Below, piece by piece: positions 8,335 through 17,574 of a DNA stretch of 64,000 nt. The notes below the pieces were generated by a model. That model was not told the DNA's origin. It saw nothing but the letters and a program-made list of their open reading frames with translations, and made no database searches. The position numbers were made by a program, and so were the translations under genes. Source of the DNA: Planctomycetota bacterium (GTDB taxonomy: Bacteria; Planctomycetota; Planctomycetia; Pirellulales; Pirellulaceae). Each line of letters starts with the position of its first letter. Positions within the stretch are counted from its first letter, which is position 1. Where the stretch lies: positions 38,808 to 102,807 of the forward strand of contig JAJRWU010000068.1 in NCBI GenBank assembly GCA_024276655.1, read 5' to 3'.

Positions 8335-9213
8335 ATGCTGCGAAAAATTCATCGTGTACAACACAAACTGAAACAACCGCGCGTTGTCGGGCGGCCCGCG
8401 CGCCGTTGGTTGCCAGCCGCAATGGCGCTGCTGCTCGCGATTCTGCTTTTGGCTTGGAAGCCGGCGCTGGCGCAAGAGCCGCCGGTGGTCACGCCGCGTC
8501 CGCTCGAACTGCCCGATTTCGGCGGCGGGCCAAACGTCTGGACCAGCCCCGAAGGGCTCAGCTCTTCCCTGCAAGTGATGCTGTTGCTGACGGTGTTGAG
8601 CCTCGCGCCGGCGGTGCTTTTGATGACCACGAGTTTTATCAGGATCGTGGTTGTGTTGGGGCTGCTGCGGCAAGCTCTGGGTACGCAACAGCTTCCTCCC
8701 AGCCAAGTGATTACCTCGATAGCGTTGTTCATGACATTGTTGATCATGGCGCCCGTTTGGACGGAAGTCTATGACGACGCCATTGCGCCGTATACCGACC
8801 CCGCGGTGGATATGTCTTTGGACGAAGCCTGGCGGGCGGGCGCCGCTCCGATTCGAAGGTTCATGCGCCGGCAGATTGAAGAAGCTCGCAACGTGGACGA
8901 CGTCTGGCTGTTCTTCGAGCACCTCCCGCCCGATACGCCCGAACCGCAAGGTTGGGACGACGTCCCGCTGCGAGTGCTGGCGCCGGCGTTCATGCTCAGC
9001 GAGTTGAAGGTCGCCTTCCTGCTCGGTTTTCAAATCTATTTGCCGTTTCTGATCCTCGACATCGTCGTTTCCAGCGTCACGATTTCGATGGGCATGATGA
9101 TGCTGCCGCCGGTAATGATTTCACTGCCCTTCAAACTGTTGCTGTTTGTGATGGTCGATGGCTGGCGGCTGGTGGTCGGCATGTTGATGGAAAGTTTCGC
9201 TCCCTATACCTGA
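8335..9213 (+). CDS. fliP: Flagellar export gate protein FliP
   Basis: FliP forms the core of the type III export gate with FliQ and FliR. A signal peptide is evident ([16 protein letters not shown], ending near residue 47), as in other FliPs. It is followed by the conserved segments [59 protein letters not shown] and [20 protein letters not shown]. The length of 292 residues is slightly above the family norm, partly from the 60-residue leader region. It is flanked by fliO and fliQ. Confidence 0.96.
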   Translation: MLRKIHRVQHKLKQPRVVGRPARRWLPAAMALLLAILLLAWKPALAQEPPVVTPRPLELPDFGGGPNVWTSPEGLSSSLQVMLLLTVLSLAPAVLLMTTSFIRIVVVLGLLRQALGTQQLPPSQVITSIALFMTLLIMAPVWTEVYDDAIAPYTDPAVDMSLDEAWRAGAAPIRRFMRRQIEEARNVDDVWLFFEHLPPDTPEPQGWDDVPLRVLAPAFMLSELKVAFLLGFQIYLPFLILDIVVSSVTISMGMMMLPPVMISLPFKLLLFVMVDGWRLVVGMLMESFAPYT

Positions 9214-9279
9214 CCGGCTCGCGCCAACAACGGATAACGCCCCGCCAACAAGGCGAAACTCAAAGGAGAGAACAAAACA

Positions 9280-9555
9280 ATGGACGCTCAATACGCAATC
9301 GACCTTGGTCGGCAAGCCATTCTTACCGCCTTGATTCTCGGCGCGCCCGTGCTCGTGGTGGGCATGGCGGTGGGACTGGTCGTGGGACTATTACAAGCAC
9401 TCACTCAAATTCAAGATCAAACGATTTCGTTCGTGCCCAAGGTCGTGGCGATGATTGTCGCCTTGGGGTTCTGCCTGCCCTGGCTGATGAATTATTTGGC
9501 CGAGTATTCGCATGATATTATCGTAAACGCGCCGCGCATCGTGACCGGAGGTTAG
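9280..9555 (+). CDS. fliQ: Flagellar export gate protein FliQ
   Basis: This 91-residue protein has two membrane helices (about residues 14-38 and 50-73). The segment VVGLLQALTQIQDQTISFVP is the FliQ signature and the ending FCLPWLMNYLAEYS fits the family. AAGGAGAG lies 10 bases before the ATG. FliQ packs around the FliP/FliR gate. It lies between fliP and a palindromic repeat that precedes fliR. Confidence 0.95.
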   Translation: MDAQYAIDLGRQAILTALILGAPVLVVGMAVGLVVGLLQALTQIQDQTISFVPKVVAMIVALGFCLPWLMNYLAEYSHDIIVNAPRIVTGG

Positions 9556-9584
9556 ACGTTTTATACTTCACACGGCTAGCAAAA

Positions 9585-9710
9585 GCTCGTTTAACGGCAA
9601 GCCGAAGGCGACTGCGTTTTGAGCCCACGCGTTCGAGCAAACCAAGAAAACACAGTCGCCTTCGGCTTGCCGTTAAACGAAAAATACGCCAATTGCAACC
9701 GTGCGCGGTA
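9585..9710. repeat. Dispersed repeat family C, copy 1
   Basis: A near-perfect inverted repeat: the left arm TCGTTTAACGGCAAGCCGAA (continuing to GGCGACTG) is repeated in reverse complement about 50 bp later, with about 30 paired bases. After the palindrome come bases ending AACCGTGCGCGGTA. A second copy with the same layout lies at 63346-63469. It fills the gap between fliQ and fliR. A very stable hairpin would form in RNA from either strand. Confidence 0.88.
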
Positions 9711-9736
9711 GAGCCGCCACCCATGAACCAACATAG

Positions 9737-10519
9737 ATGTCCAACGAATTTCTCGACGCATTTCTGACCAATTTCCTGGTCTTTGTTCTTGTGCTCACGC
9801 GCATCGGCGCGCTGATCATGACCGCGCCCATGTTCGCCTCGCCGTCCATTCCGATTCGCATCCGGGCGCTGTTGGCGATCGGCATCTCGGCGATGACAAC
9901 CGCCACGCTCTGGGATACGCCGCTGGAACTGCCCGCGAACCTGCTGCAACTGCTCGTTCTGCTGGCCAGCGAAGCCGTGCTGGGACTCGCCCTGGGGCTG
10001 GGAATCGTGGCGTTGTTCTCCGGTTTGCAACTCACCGGACAAGTGCTGGGCCAGATGAGCGGCATGCAACTCGCCGACGCTTTCGACCCCACCTTCAACG
10101 CCAGCGTTCCCCTGTTTTCACAATTTTTGAACCTCATGATGGTCACGGTGTTTATCATCATCGGCGGGCACCGCCAACTGCTCAGCGCGCTGCTTGATAC
10201 TTTCCGCGAAATGCCGCCCGGGCAAGCGGGGCTGCAACTGAATGTCGCTCACGCCTTGCTGCAAATTGTGTCTTCGAGTTTTGTGCTGGGCATGCGCGCC
10301 GCGGCGCCGGTGATGGTGGCGCTGCTGGTTTCGATTCTGATTCTTGGACTGATCAGCCGTACGCTGCCGCAGTTGAATGTCATCGCGATCGGTTTCAGCC
10401 TTAACTCGATGATGATGCTGGCGGTGCTTTGCATCTCGCTGGGCGGCGCCGTTTGGATCTTCCAAGGACAATTCGAACCGACCATCGAACTGCTGCGCGA
10501 GGCGCTGCAAGCGAATTAG
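9737..10519 (+). CDS. fliR: Flagellar export gate protein FliR
   Basis: FliR completes the FliPQR export gate. The 260-residue protein is nearly all hydrophobic with about six membrane helices. Typical features are an N-terminal FLVFVLVLTRIGALIMTAPM, IPIRIRALLAIGISAM, the middle GLQLTGQVLGQMSGMQLADA segment with FDPTFNASVPLFSQF, and LGLISRTLPQLNVIAIGFSL towards the end. No ribosome binding site is obvious. The gene order fliP-fliQ-fliR-flhB is standard, although two repeats are inserted between these genes. Confidence 0.95.
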   Translation: MSNEFLDAFLTNFLVFVLVLTRIGALIMTAPMFASPSIPIRIRALLAIGISAMTTATLWDTPLELPANLLQLLVLLASEAVLGLALGLGIVALFSGLQLTGQVLGQMSGMQLADAFDPTFNASVPLFSQFLNLMMVTVFIIIGGHRQLLSALLDTFREMPPGQAGLQLNVAHALLQIVSSSFVLGMRAAAPVMVALLVSILILGLISRTLPQLNVIAIGFSLNSMMMLAVLCISLGGAVWIFQGQFEPTIELLREALQAN

Positions 10520-10529
10520 CTCCTGCTCG

Positions 10530-11085
10530 AAAAGTATTGGTCATGCACGGTGGCGCGGGAAATTGCGACAACAACCCAGCCGACGCCGAATAACCCATAA
10601 TCACGAAGAGGGGAAACGCAGAGATCGCAAAGGCGCGGAGGGCCGCAGAGAAGAAAAAATGGTAACTATTCAGCGACGAGCTTCGATCGGTGCTTGATGG
10701 AACCACGAATGAACACGAATAGACACGAATTCTTGTGGCGAGCTTTCCACGTAATGGCACGGCTGACGTCGCTTGTTTCCAGGAGAAAACCTGAGAGTCC
10801 GTTGAAATTCATTCGTGTGAATTTGTGTCCATTCGTGGTTCTCGCAAAAAAGCAGCGTGTGATCATCGCTGAGTAGTTACGAAAAAAATGAAAAGAAAGA
10901 AAACGAAATATCGGCGATGGTTATTGGCTGAGCTATTGCATTACATTGCCAACTTGGGGCCGGATGATTGGAGACTGCCCTCTGCGTTGAAATGATCACC
11001 CGGAAACCGCCGAGGGCGTGTGGAAATGCGAGAGCAGTCTATCCGATAGCGAATAGTCCATGAACGGTTACGAAAAACATTAGCC
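10530..11085. repeat. Dispersed repeat family D, copy 1, interrupted by a nested palindromic element
   Basis: This 617-base gap between fliR and flhB holds no gene. Both halves match 17171-17540: the left half contains GGAAACGCAGAG, GGGCCGCAGAGAAGA and a GAATAACC segment. The right half contains TCGGCGATG, TGGCTGAGC-type and GAACGGTTACGAAAAA segments. In the second copy the two halves are contiguous, while here a further element (10662-10880) lies between them. Confidence 0.8.
10662..10880. repeat. Palindromic element nested in repeat D
   Basis: About 219 bp with inverted ends (GTAACTATTCAGCGA on the left, TCGCTGAGTAGTTAC on the right, one mismatch). Further in is a second inverted pair built from AACCACGAATGAACACGAAT and ATTCGTGTGAATTTGTGTCC...ATTCGTGGTT. 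It sits inside repeat D copy 1 and is absent from copy 2, so it looks like a later insertion. No coding capacity. Confidence 0.75.
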
Positions 11086-11136
11086 GAACTCAAATCCGCA
11101 GTTCAACGAATTTTTACGTGAGCTTATTGAGCCAGC

Positions 11137-12219
11137 ATGGCTGAAGATTTTGGCGAAAAAACACACGACGCAACACCGCATCGCCGCGACAAAGCGCGCG
11201 AGCAAGGCCAGATTCCCAAAAGCCAGGACCTCTCCTCGGCCGCTATTCTCCTCGCCGCCGTGTTGGCGCTCGCGATGCTTGGCGGCGGCGTGACCAAATT
11301 TCTCAGCCGGCTCACGGTTCGACAATTCACCGAACACACCGTACTGTATTTTGACGCCTCCGATGCGTTCGCGCACTTGCGGCGCTTAATGTGGGATTTG
11401 GCCAGCACGCTGACGCCGCTCTTGGGCTTCTTTCTCTTGGCGGCGGTCGTGGTGAACTTGTTTCAGGTGGGCTTCCTCTTCCTGCCCGAAAAACTCGCTC
11501 CCAAGTGGAGCAACGCCAGCCCGATGCAGGGCGTCAAACGACTGTTCTCGATTTCCAATTGGGTTCGCCTGGCGTTCGGCGTTTTCAAGGTGGCGGTGGT
11601 GGCGGGTATTGGCCTGTGGAGTCTGTGGAACGACTGGGAAAATGTCATGGGACTGGCGGCGATCGAAGTTCCCCAGACAGCCGCCTTCATCGGGCAAACA
11701 TTATTCTGGGTGGCCGCAAAAATCGGCGCCGTGCTGTTCATCTTGGCCTTGATCGACTATTTCTACCAACGCTGGAAACATGAACAAGACATCCGCATGA
11801 CCGACCAGGAAGTGCGCGAGGAAATGAAGAATTTGCAGGGCGATCCTCAAATGATCGCGCGGCGAAAAACGATCCAACGTCAGATGGCGTTGAACCGCAT
11901 GAGCGAGGCCGTTCCCAGCGCCGATATGGTGGTTACGAACCCCACGGAATTGGCGGTGGCGTTGAAGTACGATATCGAAAAAGACCCCGCTCCGATTGTG
12001 GTCGCGAAGGGGGCGGGTGTTGTCGCGCAGCGCATTCGCCGCCTTGCCCTGGAGCACAACGTGCCGATTGTGGAACGCAAGCCGCTGGCGCAGTTTCTGT
12101 ATAAAGAGGTCGAGATCGGCCAACCGATTCCCACCGAGCAATTCGCGGCCGTGGCGGAATTATTACGGTACGTGTATCAACTGCAAGGTAAACCGCTTCC
12201 CTCGCTCGACGCGGCGTAG
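11137..12219 (+). CDS. flhB: Flagellar export switch protein FlhB
   Basis: FlhB is the membrane protein that changes export specificity after self-cleavage. Residues 1-30 (EKTHDATPHRRDKAREQGQI) match the family's E-KTE-AT-KR-KAREEGQ start. Four membrane segments follow, then the cytoplasmic domain with DQEVREEMKNLQGDPQMIAR and MVVTNPTELAVALKYD. The cleavage site reads NPTE where enterobacterial FlhB has NPTH; the Asn-Pro bond that is cut is preserved. It ends VVAQRIRRLALEHNVPIVER and is 360 residues long. flhA, often next, is not here: the following gene is convergent. Confidence 0.95.
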   Translation: MAEDFGEKTHDATPHRRDKAREQGQIPKSQDLSSAAILLAAVLALAMLGGGVTKFLSRLTVRQFTEHTVLYFDASDAFAHLRRLMWDLASTLTPLLGFFLLAAVVVNLFQVGFLFLPEKLAPKWSNASPMQGVKRLFSISNWVRLAFGVFKVAVVAGIGLWSLWNDWENVMGLAAIEVPQTAAFIGQTLFWVAAKIGAVLFILALIDYFYQRWKHEQDIRMTDQEVREEMKNLQGDPQMIARRKTIQRQMALNRMSEAVPSADMVVTNPTELAVALKYDIEKDPAPIVVAKGAGVVAQRIRRLALEHNVPIVERKPLAQFLYKEVEIGQPIPTEQFAAVAELLRYVYQLQGKPLPSLDAA

Positions 12220-12226
12220 GCGGTCT

Positions 12227-14242
12227 CTACCGTTTTTTCGTTTTGCCCACGCCCATTTTCTCCAGCAAGCGGCGATGGCGGTCTGCTTTTTTGTCTTCCC
12301 CCAAGCGACGATAAATATCGACCAACCACACTCGCAACGAAACCATGGTCGGGTCGATTTTCAGCACGCGTTCCGCTTCTTCGGCGCCTTTGGGCAGGTC
12401 TTTTTTATACGTTTGCAGTTTGACGCGCATTTCGAGCACTGCGGGCATCGCGGGGCTGATCTTTCGCAGCCGCTCCAGGCAAGCGGCGTAAGTGTCGATG
12501 TCAGACGACTCCACCGCCACGTTCGCGATTCCCAACAGGGCTGTCTCGTTTTGAGGCTCGAGCTCCAACACTCGTTTCCAACAGCTCTTCGCGGCGGTGA
12601 AATCTTGCAATATAAAATAGGCCGCCCCCAATTCTTCGAGCAGCATGACGTCGTCGATTCGGGATACGCGAGCGGAGATCGGCAGCGTGGAAAATTCCAA
12701 GGCTTTCAGGAGCTTTGTCAGGGCCTGTGAAGCGAGGTATCGATCGTGACGATTCCAGGCGTCGGTCATGAGGGCGATGCCGCGCGCGCGATCGATTTCC
12801 GCCTTGGGGAGCCGTTGGTCGGCGTCGTCAAAAACACGCAGCGCGGGGCGCCCCGTTTTTTTGGCGGCCGGTTGCTTGATCGTTTTTTCTTGCACTGTGT
12901 TGCGGAGAATGCGATGGTCGGTCATGGCGGTATGCGGCACTGCGTCGGTCGGCAGCCCCGGCATGTGGCAATGGGTGCAGGCGTTGCCAGCCGGCGAACG
13001 CTGACGCGATTCAAGAGCGACGGAGCAGCCATGGTCGTCGGCGCGGTGGCATTGATTGCAGCGATTCCGATAGTGCGAATCACGATCTTCGGCCGCCAGA
13101 ACAGTGTGTGTGTCGTGGCAGGTAACGCAGCCCATTTTGCCCGCCGACGCCTGATAACATTTGCTGGCCCGCATCTGCTCCACCTGGCTCACCGCGCGCA
13201 CGGTTTCCCGAACTTGCGTATCCGACTTTTGCGAAAGAACGACGAACACATCTTCCAAGGTGTCGCCGGGGCGAAAGTCGTAGAAATCGCGGCCGTAACG
13301 GGGGATCACCGACCGACCCAATAAATGGCACTGGAAACAAATGGCGTCTCGCTGTTTCGGAGCAAGATTGGCCGGATTCACAATCGGATCGGCGATGTCT
13401 TGCTGGTCGATTTCTTCGGAATGGTGCTCGATATGCGCTTCCCCAGGGCCATGGCAGCGTTCGCAACCGATGGCTGCTTCAAATAACGAGGCGGCGTTGT
13501 GGTCGTTATGGTGGTCGGCATTTTGTTCGGCCCCTTCGGCATCGCCCATTTCGGTATCGCCCATTTCGGTATCGCCCATTTCGGTATCGCCCATTTCGGT
13601 ATCGCCCGTCGTCTGACGCGTGCTGGCGCTGGCATGACAATACAAACAGCCGTCGCCGACTTCTCTGGAAAAGCGAGGGTGCCTCCCGGGGACATACCCT
13701 GGCGAAAGATCCCACCGCTTCGACTGGGAATACCACCCCAGAGGCGACTGATAAAAGCGGCCCTTGCGTTCGATCAGATAGGCCCTGCCGCGTTTTCCCG
13801 AACCCACGGAAAAACGGATCGGCTGGCCGAGGTCGAACAAAGGTTCGTCGTTCACGTCGTAGGTGATCTCATGGTGTGTGAACGTATTCCCTTCGCGTCT
13901 GGCTTGATACCCTCGTTTTTCGGCAAGGCCGATCACCTTTTTTGATTCGTAGTCTTCGATCACGGTTGCCTGCTGAATCGCCGCCATGGAACGCCCCATG
14001 TCTGTTTTTCGGTATTGCACGAAAATCTCTTCATGGCACCTAGCGCACGCATCGCTGCCCACATAATTTTGTGGGCGTGGCTGGGGCCGCGACAGACGCA
14101 TCACGACAGGACGCTCAAACAGATTGCCAGCCGCAGGCGCTACAGCATGCGCCGGCCCGGGCGCCGGCCGGGAACGGGCAACGATGATCACCCCGCTCAC
14201 GATCACACACACCGATAACACAGCAACCATTCGTCGTTTCAT
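12227..14242 (-). CDS. Heptahaem c-type cytochrome with C-terminal TPR repeats
   Basis: A signal-anchor segment (VAVLSVCVIVSGVIIV) follows the ATG at 14242; a longer frame opens at 14341, but this start places the leader at the N-terminus. Seven CxxCH haem-binding motifs are present in order: CARCH, CLYCH, CERCH, CFQCH, CVTCH, CNQCH and CTHCH. The C-terminal third is TPR-like, with helices such as AAKSCWKRVLELEPQNETAL and VLKIDPTMVSLRVWLVDIYR. Such cytochrome-TPR fusions are frequent in planctomycetes, are predicted to be periplasmic electron carriers, and are mostly uncharacterised. A five-residue repeat (GDTEM) lies between haem motifs 2 and 3. It is convergent with flhB, 7 bases apart. Confidence 0.85.
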   Translation of the reverse strand: MKRRMVAVLSVCVIVSGVIIVARSRPAPGPAHAVAPAAGNLFERPVVMRLSRPQPRPQNYVGSDACARCHEEIFVQYRKTDMGRSMAAIQQATVIEDYESKKVIGLAEKRGYQARREGNTFTHHEITYDVNDEPLFDLGQPIRFSVGSGKRGRAYLIERKGRFYQSPLGWYSQSKRWDLSPGYVPGRHPRFSREVGDGCLYCHASASTRQTTGDTEMGDTEMGDTEMGDTEMGDAEGAEQNADHHNDHNAASLFEAAIGCERCHGPGEAHIEHHSEEIDQQDIADPIVNPANLAPKQRDAICFQCHLLGRSVIPRYGRDFYDFRPGDTLEDVFVVLSQKSDTQVRETVRAVSQVEQMRASKCYQASAGKMGCVTCHDTHTVLAAEDRDSHYRNRCNQCHRADDHGCSVALESRQRSPAGNACTHCHMPGLPTDAVPHTAMTDHRILRNTVQEKTIKQPAAKKTGRPALRVFDDADQRLPKAEIDRARGIALMTDAWNRHDRYLASQALTKLLKALEFSTLPISARVSRIDDVMLLEELGAAYFILQDFTAAKSCWKRVLELEPQNETALLGIANVAVESSDIDTYAACLERLRKISPAMPAVLEMRVKLQTYKKDLPKGAEEAERVLKIDPTMVSLRVWLVDIYRRLGEDKKADRHRRLLEKMGVGKTKKR
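13531..13605. repeat. 15 bp in-frame tandem repeat inside the heptahaem cytochrome gene
   Basis: Four perfect copies of CATTTCGGTATCGCC (plus strand) preceded by one diverged copy. On the coding strand each unit encodes Gly-Asp-Thr-Glu-Met, giving an acidic linker between two haem motifs. Confidence 0.95.
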
Positions 14243-14529
14243 AGCCTGACTCGAATTCGCTGAGGGAGAGCAGCCAATTATACCCCAATTTCGGGGCGGA
14301 TAACCAGTTCGCAAACGGCTATCCTTCGCACGACTGCTCAATAGCTTGGGAAATCGGTGCGCGAAGCGGCCCGCCGAAAAAGCATCATTATGTTATACTT
14401 CCCTCGATGACCATTGCGCCCTCTCCAGCGGAACGAAGTATATAATACGAGAAGTGGGAATCCCCATGAGCCGCAATCGATTTGGTTTTTTGAACCTTTC
14501 ACTCGCCGCCCCGAATAGCACAATCGAAC

Positions 14530-15711
14530 ATGAAGCGTAGCCGCCGCAATCTGATCCGGCTCTTGGCCGTCGCGTTGGTGATCTGCATAGCCTCCCTGGC
14601 GTACATGGAGTCTGGCAGACGTCGGGTGGTGTGGCTGGAGGCGGAATGTGATGCAGCTAGTAAGTCGGAACAGTGGCCGCGCTTGGAAAACCTCGCCGGA
14701 CAATGGGTGCAACATCGCCCCGACTTGGCCCTCCCCTGGCTTTACGCGGCCGAAGCGGCGAGCCAGCAAGGCGATTCCATTCGCACGGCGTATTACCTTT
14801 ATCACCTGCCCGATTCCGATGCCCGCACCCCGGTGGCGTTGTTTGAGTTGAGCCACTTGCAGTTCGGCGCCCTTAACCAACCGATTGCGGGGGCGGAAAC
14901 CTGCGAACGCATTTTGCGTCTGCAACCTCAAGCATCGGAAGCCCATCGACGCCTGCTTTTCTACTACGCCATGTCGCGCCAGCGCGGCAAGCTGATTGCC
15001 GAAGCGCGCCGAGCGATTGCGACGGGGTGCGATGTCCCCGAGACCTACGTCTACTTAATAGCCGCCGACTGGATCACCTTCACCAATGGTTACGATGTCA
15101 ACCAGCGTTGGCTGCAATCGTCGCCGGAAAACGAAACCTTTCTGGTGGCGCAAGCCTATCATCTTGTTCGCTCGGCGGCGCTGGATGAAGAGGCGGAGTT
15201 GGTCGATGAGAGCGGAATATCGCGTCCCGAGCGGCTCATGAATGTTTTGCTGGAGCGATTTCCGCATAACCGGGAAGTCTTGGCTTTCCAGTTGAACATG
15301 GCCAGTTTTCGCGGCAAGGTTGACCGTGTCGCCAAGTTACTCGCCCAAGCGCCTCCTTCTTCCACCGAAGACAGCCGCTTCTGGCGTTTCAAGGGCTGGA
15401 TGCATGAAACGCGCCACGAACTTGAAGAGGCGGAAAAGGCTTACCTGCAGTAGTTGAAGCTCCATCCCTACGATGGCGAAACCCAACGTTTTTTGGCGGG
15501 CGTGTACCGGCAAATGAACAAACTCGACAAAATGGCGGCCTACCAGTCGCTCTCGGTGCTAGCCAAGGAAATTATGCGGGAAACGCTCCAGGCGCCCGAC
15601 ACCCAATCGTTTTCTGGGGGTTTATTGCGGAAGATGATAAAATTTGCCGAAATGTCGGGTGAGCCATCCGTGGCTGAAAGACTGAGCGAACGGGTGAGAA
15701 AGTCCCGATAA
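14530..15711 (+). pseudogene. Membrane-anchored TPR protein interrupted by an in-frame amber codon
   Basis: The frame starts with a positively charged N-terminus and one membrane helix (IRLLAVALVICIASLAYM, residues 10-27), then TPR-like helices. It stops at a TAG at 15451-15453 after HELEEAEKAYLQ. The same frame resumes on the next codon with LKLHPYDGETQRFLAGVYRQ and runs to 15711. The two parts join into one ordinary TPR unit (A-YLQ-x-LKLHP), so the TAG most likely replaced a Gln, Glu, Lys or Trp codon. This is either a recent nonsense mutation or a sequencing error. Without the stop the product would be 393 residues. It is divergent from the heptahaem cytochrome gene; TPR and cytochrome genes are also paired at 51-58 kb. 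Confidence 0.75.
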
Positions 15712-15738
15712 CAGGGGGCGTCTTCCGGCAATAATGGG

Positions 15739-16268
15739 TAGTGCTTTGTCGCAGCTTAATTTTAGAATCAGCCGCAGGGCGCTAGTGGGCTGTTGATTTA
15801 GTGTATCCGCAAATTGAGGGGAATAGCACTTGCGATTTTCTGGGGTTGCGCTAGGCTTTGTTTCGCTGGAGCGAGGGCGCTTGCGGCGAACTTTTTCTGA
15901 CGAGGACGGTCCCCTTGAGCCGACGAAAACGCAAAGCGAACTACACTGACTCCCATGGGCCAAGAATGGCTTTGGGCATCGACGGCGTTCAACTTAAAGA
16001 AACTGATGAGCCGCTGGACCGAGTTGCGCGCCGCGCTCGACGTTCCGAGGGCTCAAGCGACAAGCTAGGCGAAATAGGGGGAACCCTGCGCGAATTCAGA
16101 GCAAGTTGAGTCGCGGCAAGGGGGCCATTGGCTGCTCGTTGACCAACACACGCGTCAAACGAAAAAACGGCCAGCCCACGAAATTCAAAATCCCAGCAAC
16201 CGCGCCTAAGACAACAGCCCGCTAGCGCCCTGCGGCTGATTCTAAAATTAAGCTGTGACAAAGCCCTA
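15739..16268. mobile_element. 530 bp element with 57 bp inverted ends and a transposase remnant
   Basis: The left end (15739-15795) and the reverse complement of the right end (16212-16268) differ at only 3 of 57 positions. Both begin TAG.GCTTTGTC and share GCTTAATTTTAGAATCAGCC. The outermost bases are TA on both sides, compatible with a TA target. Inside, one frame reads GQEWLWASTAFNLKKLMSRW from about 15954 and ends at a TAG near 16068. This resembles the C-terminal end of DDE transposases (W..ACTAFNLKKL pattern, IS1182/IS5-like); the rest of a transposase is missing. I read it as an internally deleted insertion sequence. Family assignment is uncertain. Confidence 0.65.
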
Positions 16269-16694
16269 GGTTGCCAGAGGCAGTTGGTCGAGTTCATCGG
16301 GGTCGACGATCCAGCCACGACATCGGGGGCTGCCGCAGAGGCAGCGAATCGCGGTTTCCGCGGGCCAGCAATAGTCGATCGTGAGCGGCTCGCCGGCTTG
16401 AACTTGGCGAGTCGCGCACAGCCAAACCGATTCTTTCTCACCATCGGCTTTCGCCCAAGAGATAAATTCGCAATTGGGTTCGCAGGAATGATTCAAAAAC
16501 CGATAGGGAGCACGGGGCTCCAACGAAAGGTCGCCGCCCATGTCGATGCAATAATCGGAACTGTAGTCAGGATCATCGATCCATTCGCCTTGCACTTCTC
16601 CGACGACATCGTCGACTTGAAAACTTCTGATCGCCAGTACGCCATACCCCAACTCCGTTTGCTCCACGAGCACGCCATCTACCGAACTCTCCAT
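16266..16694 (-). CDS. SET-domain protein (putative lysine methyltransferase)
   Basis: The 142-residue protein shows the SET hallmarks: GYGVLAIRSFQVDDVVGEV at the start, RFLNHSCEPNCEFISW (the pseudoknot NHS-C-PN motif), GEPLTIDYCW, and a Cys-rich post-SET tail RCLCGSPRCRGWI. SET proteins transfer methyl groups from S-adenosylmethionine to lysines; bacterial examples are scattered and their substrates mostly unknown. The stop codon (16266-16268) coincides with the outer TA/CTA end of the 530 bp element, so the C-terminus may have been cut by its insertion. Catalytic residues lie upstream of that point and look intact. Confidence 0.85.
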   Translation of the reverse strand: MESSVDGVLVEQTELGYGVLAIRSFQVDDVVGEVQGEWIDDPDYSSDYCIDMGGDLSLEPRAPYRFLNHSCEPNCEFISWAKADGEKESVWLCATRQVQAGEPLTIDYCWPAETAIRCLCGSPRCRGWIVDPDELDQLPLAT

Positions 16695-16837
16695 ACGCCG
16701 AACACTCCTTGACCCTGTTTCTTGTCGCGCGCCGTTACGCGCGGCGCGGCCTTCGCTCGGTATACTTCAACCGGCGAAGATCGTCAAAGGGGCGTGTGGG
16801 AAAAACGCGGTAAGGAGTGACGAGGCTTGGCTCGCAT

Positions 16838-17143
16838 TCAAGCGGCGGAGCGAGAAGTTCGCGCGTGCTTTCGCAGGCGCCGCACTTGCTTGAGCACGAC
16901 TTGTCGCTCGGCATGTTGCCGGATAAATCGCCGAGCTGTTTCCACGGCCATCGTTACCGAATGGAAGCCGTGAAAATACGCGCCCGCCTCGGTCTCGTTT
17001 CTCACGGAAACATGAAACATTTGGCGAACGATGGTAAAACCGGTGCGGCGCCGCGAAACTTCAATCGCCCAGCCTTGGTGCGTTTCGGTGAAGACCGTTT
17101 GGGAGGCAACTCGCGGCGCATTGGGTTTGGTTTGCATCAGCAT
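16838..17143 (-). CDS. Small hypothetical protein
   Basis: A 101-residue frame. I do not recognise the family. The central part (ETHQGWAIEVSRRRTGFTIV, then VSVRNETEAGAYFHGFHSV) has a globular-looking alternation of charged and hydrophobic residues, and the tail is basic (HAERQVVLKQVRRLRKHART). No signal peptide or membrane segment is seen. Alternative starts are the ATGs at 17143 and 17137; there is no clear ribosome binding site. It lies upstream of the SET gene on the same strand, about 140 bp apart. It may not be a gene: the support is only length and amino-acid composition. Confidence 0.4.
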   Translation of the reverse strand: MLMQTKPNAPRVASQTVFTETHQGWAIEVSRRRTGFTIVRQMFHVSVRNETEAGAYFHGFHSVTMAVETARRFIRQHAERQVVLKQVRRLRKHARTSRSAA

Positions 17144-17170
17144 GCATCACGAAATCGTGGCTAGGCAACG

Positions 17171-17540
17171 GGTGTGAAACAACAACAACCGTTCACGGCG
17201 CTGCGGGAATTTGCGACAGCAATCTGTCCGGCGGCGAATAACCGATATACGGTTACGAAGGCGGGAAACGCAGAGGCCGCAAAGATGCGCAGAGGGCCGC
17301 AGAGAAGAACGAAAGGCAAGAAAATCAAACCTCGGCGATGTTCATCGGCTGTGCGATTGCATTGCATCGTCAACTTGAGCCGAGATGATTGGCGCCCGTC
17401 CTCTGCGGCCCTCCGCGCCTTTGCGTTCTCTGCGTTGAAATGTCCGCTCAGAAACCGCTGAGCAATGTCTGAACTTCCGCCGGCGCTGCGGGAAATTGCG
17501 ATAATATCCAGCCGACAGTTCAAAATCTGTGAACGGTTAT
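17171..17540. repeat. Dispersed repeat family D, copy 2 (uninterrupted)
   Basis: Contains GGAAACGCAGAGGCCGCAAA and its inverted counterpart CTCTGCGGCCCTCCGCGCC about 120 bp later, so the copy forms a large imperfect palindrome. The flanking segments GGAATTTGCGACA and GGAAATTGCGATA are also related. It ends GAACGGTTATGAAAAAA. The interior matches both sides of the interrupted copy at 10530-11085. No gene is seen within it. Confidence 0.8.
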
Positions 17541-17574
17541 GAAAAAACAACAGCCGTGTTTTGCCTCCGGGAAA

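Noticed and set aside
11900..11960. FlhB NPTE in place of NPTH as evidence of a non-cleaving FlhB
   Set aside because: Cleavage is between Asn and Pro, both present; the fourth position varies between bacteria, so no functional claim is justified.
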